In this document: piece after piece, positions 17,358 to 24,768 of the stretch
Numbering within the stretch: the first letter of the stretch is position 1
How the letters are laid out: every line of letters begins with the position of its first letter
Assembly (NCBI GenBank): GCA_944325075.1
Contig: CALUYU010000005.1
Coordinates: forward strand, 1-56,364
Source of the DNA: Candidatus Gastranaerophilales bacterium
Lineage (GTDB): Bacteria; Cyanobacteriota; Vampirovibrionia; Gastranaerophilales; Gastranaerophilaceae
Length of the DNA: 56,364 bases
Reading direction: 5' to 3'
The notes under the pieces: generated by a model
What the model saw: the letters and a program-made list of their open reading frames with translations, nothing else
Told to the model about the DNA's origin: nothing
Databases searched by the model: none
Program-made: the position numbers and the translations under genes

Positions 17358-19003
17358 TACACAACTTCCATCGGTTCAATAACAAAATCAATAATAAAAG
17401 GCTTATCAACTCCAAATGCACAATCCAACGCTTCTTTAATATCATCAGATTTCTCAACTCTTAATGCCGGAATATTATAAGCCTCTGCAAGCTTCAGAAA
17501 ATCAGGATTGGATATTTTTGTTTCAGAGTAGCGTCCGTCGAAAGACGTTTGTTGAAGCTGGCGAACCATCCCTAAATAACCGTTATTAAGGATAAAAATC
17601 TTTACCGGGAAATTATAATCAACACAAGTTGCAAGTTCCTGTTCATTCATTTGAAAAGAGCCGTCGCCTGAGATACAAATTACCGTTCTATCAGGATTTG
17701 CAGCGCACGCCCCAATTGCTGCCGGAAGTCCAAACCCCATTGTTCCGGAGCCGCCCGATGTTATGAATTGCCGCGGCATATTAAATTGAAAGTTCTGAGC
17801 AGCCCAAAGTTGATGCTGCCCCACTTCTGTCGTAACAATCGGATTTAAATTCTTTGTATAATCATATATTGCTTGGATTACTTCAAACGAATGGAGTTTA
17901 TTCGAGATTTTTTTAGGCGAACTATTTAATCTTTTCAATAAGCAAGCCTTTTTAAGCCAGTCTCGATGTTTTGGCGAATAATCCGCGTAATTCAATTCAT
18001 AATTCATCTGCTCCAGCACTTTTTTGGCATCGCCGACAATAAACTTATAGGCATTGACGTTTTGAGAAATTTCCAGAGGATTTATATCAACTTGAATAAA
18101 TTTTCTATCCAACTCCCCATTTGAAAAACAACATGTAATCCGGTCGTTAAGCCTTGCACCGAAAGACAGAATTAAATCAGAATCCCGCAATACCTGATTA
18201 GCGCTTGGAGCCCCGAAAATTCCAATCATTCCCAAACAATTTTCATCATCCAGAGGATATGTACCAAGCCCCATCATTGTATTAACAACCGGAACATCTA
18301 AAAGTTTTATAAACTTTCTTAATTCTGATGACGCATCGGCAGTAACAATACCTCCGCCGGCAACTATTACAGGGGATTTAGCTGAAACAACCTCTTTCAA
18401 TACATCCCGTATTATATCCCGAGAAATTTGTGACGATTCAGTTTTTGGTGTTTCATAGTCCAAAAATTCACATTGTTCTGCAAAGATATTCTTTGCCATA
18501 TCAACAACAACCGGACCGGGCTTACCAGACATAGCACAGTTATATGCATCTATAAGCGTCTTTTCAAGATCTTTAACATCTGTAACCTGAAATCCGGCTT
18601 TAGTACAAGATTTTGTAATATCTATTATATTAACTTCCTGAAACGCATTTTTGCCGATTAAAGAAGCAAAAACCTGCCCCGTTAGTATTAGAAGAGGATA
18701 ACCATCCAGATAAGCATTTGCAATTCCTGAAACTGTATTACTTGCCCCTGGGCCGGAAGTTACAAGTACTACACCACACTTGCCGGAAACACGTGAATAC
18801 CCCTCAGCTGCATGAACCGCAGCCTGCTCATGACGAACAAGGTAATGCTTGATATCACTTTGTTTGTACAGTTCATCATAAATTCCAAGCACGATTCCGC
18901 CAGGATAGCCAAAAATACATTCTACTCCTAATTCTCTAAGAACTTTAATGATAATTTCAGCCCCGGTTAAGGTTTTCTGTTTTTTCGCATTTAATAACGA
19001 CAT
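17357..19003 (-). CDS. ilvB: Acetolactate synthase large subunit-like TPP enzyme
   Basis: 548 residues. N-terminal pyrimidine-binding domain with FGYPGG and catalytic Glu59 in RHEQAAVHAAEGYSR, a central domain, and the C-terminal pyrophosphate-binding domain with GDGSFQMNEQELAT plus NNGYLGMVRQ. The protein matches acetohydroxyacid synthase, which makes acetolactate from two pyruvates for valine/leucine or 2-aceto-2-hydroxybutyrate for isoleucine. No ilvN regulatory subunit or ilvC follows; a pilin-like gene does. SD GGAG precedes ATG. A catabolic acetolactate synthase cannot be excluded. Confidence 0.85.
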   Translation of the reverse strand: MSLLNAKKQKTLTGAEIIIKVLRELGVECIFGYPGGIVLGIYDELYKQSDIKHYLVRHEQAAVHAAEGYSRVSGKCGVVLVTSGPGASNTVSGIANAYLDGYPLLILTGQVFASLIGKNAFQEVNIIDITKSCTKAGFQVTDVKDLEKTLIDAYNCAMSGKPGPVVVDMAKNIFAEQCEFLDYETPKTESSQISRDIIRDVLKEVVSAKSPVIVAGGGIVTADASSELRKFIKLLDVPVVNTMMGLGTYPLDDENCLGMIGIFGAPSANQVLRDSDLILSFGARLNDRITCCFSNGELDRKFIQVDINPLEISQNVNAYKFIVGDAKKVLEQMNYELNYADYSPKHRDWLKKACLLKRLNSSPKKISNKLHSFEVIQAIYDYTKNLNPIVTTEVGQHQLWAAQNFQFNMPRQFITSGGSGTMGFGLPAAIGACAANPDRTVICISGDGSFQMNEQELATCVDYNFPVKIFILNNGYLGMVRQLQQTSFDGRYSETKISNPDFLKLAEAYNIPALRVEKSDDIKEALDCAFGVDKPFIIDFVIEPMEVV

Positions 19004-19020
19004 ATAACACTCCAGAATTT

Positions 19021-20358
19021 TTAATTGTCAGAAGACTCAGGAACAAGAATTGATAATACAGAATTGTTTATATTTAAATATTTTTTTACAGCCGCATTTA
19101 AATCTTCAACAGAAATCGCCTGAAGATCCTTTAAATAGTCCTCAATGAGTTTCAAGTCTTCACAAACAGTCATATAATACCCGATTGTTTCACCTATTTC
19201 TGAAACAGTTTCAGCAGAATATGCAAAACGGGATTTAATCTTTTTCTTAGCCTTTTGAATCTCCTCAAGAGTTATTGTTTTTTCAATAAGGCCTTTCAGT
19301 TCACGTTCAACAAGTTCTATAGCATAATCCAGTTTTTCAGGTTTGCAGTTTGCCTGAATAAAAAAGTTATTACCGTCTTTAAATTGGTAATGCTCAGAAC
19401 TAACCATATTAAACACGGGTTCATCAAGTTTTTCAATTAAATTTTGATAAAGCCTTGAGCTTGTACCGTCTCCCAATATAATACTAATCATATCAAGACA
19501 AATTGTATCCTTAAGGTTATTTGCTTTAGGGCCAAGCCAGCCGTACATAAAATATGAAGTATTGACATGTCCTGAAGTTTTGACAACTTTTTTCTCACTA
19601 ACCGGCAAATCAATATCGTTAACACGTTTAGGCGCATTTTTACGGCCCTTAAAATCGAATTCTTTTATAATTTTTTTAAGAATTTCTTCTTTATCAAAAT
19701 CGCCGACAACAATTGTAGTCATATTTTCAGGTGTATAAAATGTTTGATAATAATTCATTATATCATCGCGGGTAACCCGTGAAATAATTTCCGGAGTACC
19801 GATAACATCCCTTTTATACGGATGTTTGGTGTACATATTGAAGTTGCAGGCATTGTAAATCTTAGTCCAGTTTTGATCCTTTCTCATACGGATTTCTTCA
19901 ATAACAACGTGGCGTTCCCTCTTGTCCGTAACATTTTTATCATTCAAATCAAAAGGCGCCCCTATTTCATCTTCCGGCAAAACAGGATCCAGCATCATAT
20001 CTGCGTGAAGCTCTATTGCCAAGTTAAGATCTTTATTTTCAGGGCCTTTCGGAAGGGTAACATAATAAAATGTATAGTCTTTCCAAGTAGCAGCATTAAC
20101 AACGGCCCCCTTTGCCTCTAATGTTCTGTCAAAGTATCCGGCCGGATGTTTATGTGTTCCTTTAAACATAAGGTGTTCCAAAAAGTGTGAAATCCCGTTA
20201 TTATAATCGTCTTCATTTATTGAACCCGTTTTTACCCAGGTACTTACATTGGCCATTTCACCCTCTTTTTTGGCAAGAACAATCTTATGACCGTTTTCTT
20301 GTTCATAAACCTCAACGTCCTCTGTTAAAAACGGATAATTCACTAAACTTTTCTTCAT
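19021..20358 (-). CDS. M16 family zinc peptidase
   Basis: 445 residues with the inverted zinc motif His58-Phe-Leu-Glu61-His62 and the downstream Glu ligand in VVIEEIRM (about residue 154), so an active M16 (processing-peptidase-like) subunit. The second, inactive domain follows (SYFMYGWLGPKANN, GDGTSSRLYQ, RFAYSAETVSEIGE). There is no signal peptide, suggesting a cytoplasmic enzyme. It lies 17 bases upstream of ilvB on the same strand. SD AGAGG precedes ATG. Confidence 0.9.
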   Translation of the reverse strand: MKKSLVNYPFLTEDVEVYEQENGHKIVLAKKEGEMANVSTWVKTGSINEDDYNNGISHFLEHLMFKGTHKHPAGYFDRTLEAKGAVVNAATWKDYTFYYVTLPKGPENKDLNLAIELHADMMLDPVLPEDEIGAPFDLNDKNVTDKRERHVVIEEIRMRKDQNWTKIYNACNFNMYTKHPYKRDVIGTPEIISRVTRDDIMNYYQTFYTPENMTTIVVGDFDKEEILKKIIKEFDFKGRKNAPKRVNDIDLPVSEKKVVKTSGHVNTSYFMYGWLGPKANNLKDTICLDMISIILGDGTSSRLYQNLIEKLDEPVFNMVSSEHYQFKDGNNFFIQANCKPEKLDYAIELVERELKGLIEKTITLEEIQKAKKKIKSRFAYSAETVSEIGETIGYYMTVCEDLKLIEDYLKDLQAISVEDLNAAVKKYLNINNSVLSILVPESSDN

Positions 20359-20437
20359 ATATAAAACCTCTTTTTAAAGTATAATTTAACACATACGATG
20401 TTAATTTTCATTATTATTATACACCAAAATATTTTTT

Positions 20438-20454
20438 TATAATATAATAAAACC
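20438..20454 (+). promoter_or_regulatory. Leaderless-type -10 box of nanE
   Basis: Two overlapping TATAAT hexamers (20438-20443, 20443-20448); the second ends six bases before ATG 20455, with no SD. Confidence 0.55.
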
Positions 20455-21144
20455 ATGGATATAATTAACCGTTTGGAACATAAAGTAGTGGTTTCTGTAC
20501 AGGCAATGCCAAGCGAGCCTTTGTATTTGGAAAAATGCATGGTCGCAATGATGAAATCTGTTGTAAAAGGCGGAGCCGGAGGCTTGCGTGTTGCTGGAGC
20601 CAGAGATGTCACAAATGCAAAACGTCTCTTTGATGTTCCGGTAATCGGTTTAACAAAGCCGGATCTCATTCCTAAAAACTGGCAGGAAATAGTTTATATT
20701 ACTCCAACACTTAAAGAAGTCATTTCCTTAGTTGAAGCAGGGGCTGATGTAGTTGCATTTGACGGAACAATGAGACCTCGTGAAGGCGGCTGTAAACTTG
20801 AAGAAATTATAAAATATATCAAGATTAATAAAAGGATTTCAATGGCGGATATTTCAACGGTTGAAGAAGGAATTAATGCCGCAAAACTTGGTGCAAATAT
20901 TTTATCAACTACCTTATCAGGTTATACGATGGAGTCTATTAATGTTTCACAAAATGAACCTGATTTTAAATTATTAGAAACACTTATTAAAGAAACCGAT
21001 AAACCGGTTGTTTTAGAGGGCCGGATTTGGGAGCCGTGGCAGGTTGAAAAAGCATTTGATCTTGGCGCCCACTGTGTTGTAATCGGTTCTGCCATTACTC
21101 GTCCTCAATTGATTACAAAACGATTTGTTACTCGAAATAAATAG
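20455..21144 (+). CDS. nanE: N-acylglucosamine-6-phosphate 2-epimerase (ManNAc-6-P epimerase)
   Basis: 229 residues, a TIM-barrel epimerase of the NanE family. Motifs are VSVQAMPSEPL at the N-terminus, GGAGGLRVAGARDV, PVIGLTKPD, DVVAFDGTMRPR, DISTVEEG and VVIGSAITRPQLIT. It converts ManNAc-6-P to GlcNAc-6-P. The ROK kinase 17 bases downstream would supply the phosphorylated sugar, and the NagA-like enzyme at 11.6 kb would take the product. No sialic-acid lyase is seen. Confidence 0.93.
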   Translation: MDIINRLEHKVVVSVQAMPSEPLYLEKCMVAMMKSVVKGGAGGLRVAGARDVTNAKRLFDVPVIGLTKPDLIPKNWQEIVYITPTLKEVISLVEAGADVVAFDGTMRPREGGCKLEEIIKYIKINKRISMADISTVEEGINAAKLGANILSTTLSGYTMESINVSQNEPDFKLLETLIKETDKPVVLEGRIWEPWQVEKAFDLGAHCVVIGSAITRPQLITKRFVTRNK

Positions 21145-21161
21145 AAGAAAGAAAGGTTATA

Positions 21162-22037
21162 ATGAAAAAAGCACTCGCAATCGATGTTGGCGGGACAAAA
21201 ATTTATAATACCATAGTTGATGAACGTGGTGAAATTATCAGCGAAATAGAAAAATACCCAACCCCAAAAACTTATGTGGAAATAATCAGCATATTTAAAG
21301 AAATTATCTCAAAATATGAAAAAGAGGTTGATGTTATAGCCTTTTCTACCTGCGGTTCAGTCAGTAACACTAACGATAAAATTCTCGGGTCAACAGGAAA
21401 CATTGCCTCAGAGTACCCCCAAACAGACTTTAAATCACTTAGTACAAAACCGGTATTTGTTGAAAATGATGCCAATTGCGCAGCATGGGCTGAGCATATT
21501 ATAGGCGCCTCCAAAGGAATGCCGTATTCTGTTATGCTTACTCTTGGTACCGGTGTAGGCGGAGGAATTATTCTTGATAATAAGTTATATAAAGGGAAAA
21601 GCGGGGCCGCCGGGGAAATGCACTTCAAAATGTCAAGAGACAAGCATAGAAAATGCACTTGCGGAAGCTGGGACTGTTTTGAGGCTTATGCATCAGGAAC
21701 CGGCCTTAAAAAAACAGCCGAAGAAATTTCCGGCAACCTGGAAATAACCACTTATGACGTAATAGACGGTATAAAAAATAACAACAAACAAATGATAGAA
21801 ATTTTTAACCGCTGGCAGGAAGATTTACTAAATGGCATAATCGGGCTTGCTGATATTTTTGATCCAGATGTAGTGGTTCTTTCGGGTTCTATGGCACAAT
21901 TTGTTGATACAGATTACTTAACAGAAAAAGTCAATGAAGAAATTGTTACCCAACCTACCAAAGTTGTAAAAGCATCTGCCGGAAATTATTCGGGAATGAT
22001 TGGAGCTGCTCTTTTGGCGCTAGGAGTCGGGGTGTAG
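21162..22037 (+). CDS. ROK family sugar kinase (probable N-acetylmannosamine or glucose kinase)
   Basis: 291 residues. The ATP phosphate-binding motif AIDVGGTKI is at residues 5-13, the catalytic region VENDANCAAWAEH in the middle, TLGTGVGGGII, and the ROK zinc motif CTCGSWDCFEAYASG. The adjacent nanE suggests ManNAc kinase (NanK); glucokinase is the alternative. SD AAAGG precedes ATG. Confidence 0.85.
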   Translation: MKKALAIDVGGTKIYNTIVDERGEIISEIEKYPTPKTYVEIISIFKEIISKYEKEVDVIAFSTCGSVSNTNDKILGSTGNIASEYPQTDFKSLSTKPVFVENDANCAAWAEHIIGASKGMPYSVMLTLGTGVGGGIILDNKLYKGKSGAAGEMHFKMSRDKHRKCTCGSWDCFEAYASGTGLKKTAEEISGNLEITTYDVIDGIKNNNKQMIEIFNRWQEDLLNGIIGLADIFDPDVVVLSGSMAQFVDTDYLTEKVNEEIVTQPTKVVKASAGNYSGMIGAALLALGVGV

Positions 22038-22041
22038 TATT

Positions 22042-22266
22042 ATGGGAAAAGCAAAAAAAAGAAGCTTACATCTTGGAATAAATGACCGCGTTACAAATCT
22101 TTCAAGAGAAGAGGCTGTTTTGGAAGTAATAGAAAATTTGCGGCATAAAAACGGTCAACATAATGCATACAGTTTAATTACTTTATTTGGGTTATCAGCG
22201 GAAGAACTTTTGGAAGCCGGGGCAAGTTACGAAACCGTAATGAGTCTTCAAGGTCTTTTACAATAA
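22042..22266 (+). CDS. Small helical protein, unknown
   Basis: 74 residues: a basic N-terminus (MGKAKKRSLHLGIND), then predicted helices with LSREEAVLEVIENLRH, FGLSAEELLEAG and YETVMSLQGLLQ. I do not recognise a family. It starts four bases after the ROK kinase, so it is the last gene of that operon. Confidence 0.65.
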   Translation: MGKAKKRSLHLGINDRVTNLSREEAVLEVIENLRHKNGQHNAYSLITLFGLSAEELLEAGASYETVMSLQGLLQ

Positions 22267-22276
22267 ATCTCAAGAC

Positions 22277-22305
22277 TTGAAATTTGTTCAATAAAACGTT
22301 ATAAT
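22277..22305 (+). promoter_or_regulatory. Promoter of first G10 prepilin leader
   Basis: -35 TTGAAA (22277-22282), 17-bp spacer, -10 TATAAT (22300-22305), then SD AAGGAG (22321-22326) and ATG 22335. The sequence CAAGACTTGAAA at the -35 is shared with minus-strand cassette A. Confidence 0.8.
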
Positions 22306-22334
22306 GTAAATAAAGATAAAAAGGAGAATAAATA

Positions 22335-22560
22335 ATGCTAAAACTCAATCATAGAGCCGATTCCCACGATAGGGGGGGGGGCTAGACCAGGCCTAAAACC
22401 ATTGTCCCATGGCCATTACGGCAAATTATTTGTGTCGGGACAACGGTATAGACACGTTTTTAAGCATTTTGAAGTAATAAATAGTATGGATCAGGATGAC
22501 CACAAAAACAAAACAGCTTTGTGGTTTGCCATACATAAACCTACAATAAATATAATATGA
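22335..22560 (+). CDS. Putative phase-variable leader ORF with G10 tract
   Basis: ATG 22335 with a good SD encodes MLKLNHRADSHDR, then a G10 tract (22372-22381), then TAG within two codons. With 9 or 12 G the frame stays open to TGA at 22558-22560, about 75 residues, containing ARPGLKPLSHGHYGKLF and ending HKPTINII. The assembled length is therefore OFF. The DNA after the tract resembles the leader at 23610 (GATAG10C, then AGAC, then CTAAA-CC). A TTGTCCC/GGGACAA inverted repeat suggests RNA structure as well, so a non-coding leader role is a live alternative. Confidence 0.45.
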
Positions 22561-22569
22561 TGATAGTTC

Positions 22570-22596
22570 TTTGTTAATAAAATTTTTATTAACAAA
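22570..22596. promoter_or_regulatory. Perfect 27-nt palindrome upstream of a prepilin gene
   Basis: Thirteen-base arms TTTGTTAATAAAA / TTTTATTAACAAA around a single central T, followed by TTTTAAT. It could be an operator or a weak terminator for the G10 leader transcript. Confidence 0.5.
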
Positions 22597-22637
22597 TTTT
22601 AATAGTGAGACATAGTGAATAAAGGCTTTTAATATGG

Positions 22638-22658
22638 TATAATAAAATTGATTGGAGG
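22638..22658 (+). promoter_or_regulatory. -10 box and SD of prepilin gene at 22663
   Basis: TATAAT (22638-22643), then GGAGG (22654-22658) four bases before ATG 22663. No good -35 is visible, so this gene may also be read from the 22277 promoter. Confidence 0.5.
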
Positions 22659-22662
22659 ATAT

Positions 22663-23523
22663 ATGAAACATAACGGGAATAAAATTTTAGATAGCCTAGT
22701 ATTGTGTGAACACTCCCAGCAAGATATATACATCTCAGAAACGCACCATGCAGGAGGGCACTTTTCCCACGCATTTACCCTGGCTGAAGTTTTAATTACT
22801 CTAGGAGTTATAGGAGTTGTAGCCGCTCTAACCTTGCCAGCGCTTATCCAAAATTATCAAAAACACGTTACGGTTAATAGATTAAAAGTTAATTTTAATA
22901 TTTTGAGTAATGCTGTTAGGTTGGCCGAGGCAAATTTTGGAGAGATTACAACTTGGGATGAAGTAATTAACTCATATAATAATAAAGATTACACAAGTGA
23001 CAACAAAGCTGAAGCTAAAACCCAAGCCGGAGCAATTGTAAAGAAATATCTCATGCCATATCTTAGCGGAGCTCAGCTTACTGAAACTAAATCTTTAGCT
23101 GAACTAGGTTATAAATCACCTATTCTCCACTCACACGGGGGGATATATGCCCCATTAAATGCAGTCGCTACTTTTATAACACTTAAGAATGGAACCGTTA
23201 TACTTATTGGTGTAGATGACTCAGATCCTGATGCAGAAGGGAAAGAAGTATTACTGGGTATGAACTTTACTATAGATATTGACGGGCCAAATGGCCCTAA
23301 TACTAAAGGGAAAGATGTTTTCTTTGCAGCACTGCCTTATGCAAAAAATACAAGATTTATGCTTATGCAAGGTTATGGGATATACCCTGGTTCACAAAGA
23401 TTAGACATCACAGGTATTACCAGAGAGGAGTTGAAAAGAGTTTGTAAAGAATACGGAGATTATTGTGGAGCACTTATTCAAATGGATGGCTGGCAGATCA
23501 AAGATGATTATCCTATGTTCTAG
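22663..23523 (+). CDS. Prepilin-type N-terminal methylation domain protein
   Basis: 286 residues. A 37-residue leader ends at SHA, followed by FTLAEVLITLGVIGVVAALT, the class III signal and helix of type IV pilins and type II secretion pseudopilins with Glu at +5. Helical VNRLKVNFNILSNAV leads into a globular domain ending in CGALIQMDGWQIKDDYPMF. That C-terminal type (W-I-x-D-x-YP) is shared with the 41.9 kb prepilin. A prepilin peptidase would cut before Phe. The protein is probably a surface or periplasmic minor pilin; its function is unknown. Confidence 0.85.
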   Translation: MKHNGNKILDSLVLCEHSQQDIYISETHHAGGHFSHAFTLAEVLITLGVIGVVAALTLPALIQNYQKHVTVNRLKVNFNILSNAVRLAEANFGEITTWDEVINSYNNKDYTSDNKAEAKTQAGAIVKKYLMPYLSGAQLTETKSLAELGYKSPILHSHGGIYAPLNAVATFITLKNGTVILIGVDDSDPDAEGKEVLLGMNFTIDIDGPNGPNTKGKDVFFAALPYAKNTRFMLMQGYGIYPGSQRLDITGITREELKRVCKEYGDYCGALIQMDGWQIKDDYPMF

Positions 23524-23574
23524 CAAAATATATAACTAATTATAGCGGCGGATTTCTAAGCTATGGTCATATTA

Positions 23575-23603
23575 TTGAAAAATCCATAAATACATGTTAT
23601 AAT
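23575..23603 (+). promoter_or_regulatory. Promoter of second G10 prepilin leader
   Basis: -35 TTGAAA (23575-23580), 17-bp spacer, -10 TATAAT (23598-23603), then exactly six bases to ATG 23610 and no SD: a leaderless-type start. Confidence 0.8.
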
Positions 23604-23609
23604 GTTAAT

Positions 23610-23874
23610 ATGAAGATGAAAATAGCCCAAAACCCAATTATAACAAGATTTTCCCTGATAGGGGGGGGGGCAGACTAAAGGTCTAAACCCTTATGGGATA
23701 AGGGTTTTGCATGTTTGTATCAGACGTATTATTGCGGATAATATACTTGAACTAAAGATTGAAGGAGATTTTCAAAATTCAATCTTGGATTTGAGGGATA
23801 TTTTTAGGCGAAATTCTTCTGTTTCGCCGTTTTGTGCTGCAAATTTTTCAATAATAAAAGGAGGTATTTTATGA
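23610..23874 (+). CDS. Putative phase-variable leader ORF with G10 tract, overlapping the next pilin
   Basis: ATG 23610 encodes MKMKIAQNPIITRFSLI, then G10 (23661-23670), and as assembled stops at TAA within three codons. With 9 or 12 G the frame continues for roughly 65 more codons (QTKGLNPYGIRVLHV...) and ends at TGA 23872-23874, overlapping the prepilin ATG as ATGA. That overlap is the normal geometry of translational coupling and argues the frame is real. Three hairpins lie in the same stretch: AAACCCTTAT/ATAAGGGTTT, AAGATTGAA/TTCAATCTT and GGCGAAA/TTTCGCC, so it may also act as a structured leader RNA. Confidence 0.5.
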
Positions 23875-24731
23875 ATAAACTGTTAAACATGTTTAATTTA
23901 GTGAATATATTCAAAAAGAGAATGGAGTTTAATTTTGTAGAATTCGTTTCGGTGAACTCTAGATCCTCTATTCGATTGGGATTTACTCTTGCTGAAGTTC
24001 TTATAACCCTGGGCATTATAGGAGTTGTTGCAGCAATGACTTTGCCAACATTAATTCAAAGTAACCAGGACAAGGTTACAGTTAATAAATTAAAAAAAGT
24101 TTATTCATATTTATCTCAGGCATACATGATGATTTATAAAGATAACGGTGATCCGACTAACTGGGGCATGAGCCTGGCTGAAAAGGATGATGATGGAAAT
24201 ATTTTAGGAGCTGAGGGATCCAAAAATATGGGGGACCTTTTTTCAAAATATTTAAATGTTACAAAAAACTGTGGTCTTGACGAAGGCTGCTGGTACAACG
24301 GTGAAACATATAAACTTAATGGCACACCATACGAGCAGGCAGGCGGTGGAATAGAAAAAAGAAGTGATCTTTATAAAATTCGCTTATCAGATGGAACTTT
24401 AATGGCATTTGGAGGTCTAAGCGGTGATTGCAGCCTTAAACGAGGAAACACAAAGCAGTTATCCAATATTTGCAGCTGGGTTATTGTAGACATTAATGGG
24501 GAAAATAGACCAAATACTTATGGTATAGACCTTTTTGAATTTAATGTTACAAAATATGGAATACTTCCATATGGAACACCGGATGATACGATGTTTGGAT
24601 TTGAAACAAACTGCAAAAAGTCAGCCGCCACAAGCGGAAACGGTTGTACTGCGTGGGTTTTATATAAGGAAAACCTTGACTACACCAGATGTAACGACCT
24701 TTCATGGAATGGTAAACACAAATGTAAATAA
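23871..24731 (+). CDS. Prepilin-type N-terminal methylation domain protein
   Basis: 286 residues from ATG 23871, which has SD GGAGG six bases upstream; longer in-frame starts lack one. A 37-residue leader ends SIRLG, then FTLAEVLITLGIIGVV, so the canonical Gly precedes the cut. The C-terminal block has Cys-rich CSLKRGNTKQLSNICSW and ends CTAWVLYKENLDY...LSWNGKHKCK, the same type as the 33.7 kb prepilin and the pseudogene at 15.8 kb. It is likely a minor pilin or pseudopilin with disulfides in the globular domain. It is preceded by the G10 leader ORF and followed by a terminator. Confidence 0.87.
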   Translation: MNKLLNMFNLVNIFKKRMEFNFVEFVSVNSRSSIRLGFTLAEVLITLGIIGVVAAMTLPTLIQSNQDKVTVNKLKKVYSYLSQAYMMIYKDNGDPTNWGMSLAEKDDDGNILGAEGSKNMGDLFSKYLNVTKNCGLDEGCWYNGETYKLNGTPYEQAGGGIEKRSDLYKIRLSDGTLMAFGGLSGDCSLKRGNTKQLSNICSWVIVDINGENRPNTYGIDLFEFNVTKYGILPYGTPDDTMFGFETNCKKSAATSGNGCTAWVLYKENLDYTRCNDLSWNGKHKCK

Positions 24732-24735
24732 TATT

Positions 24736-24758
24736 TTGGCGGGTTTATCCCCCGCCAA
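24736..24758. terminator. Terminator between prepilin gene and proS
   Basis: TTGGCGGG / CCCGCCAA stem followed by TTTTC on the plus strand; the two flanking genes are convergent. Confidence 0.8.
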
Positions 24759-24768
24759 TTTTCATAAA

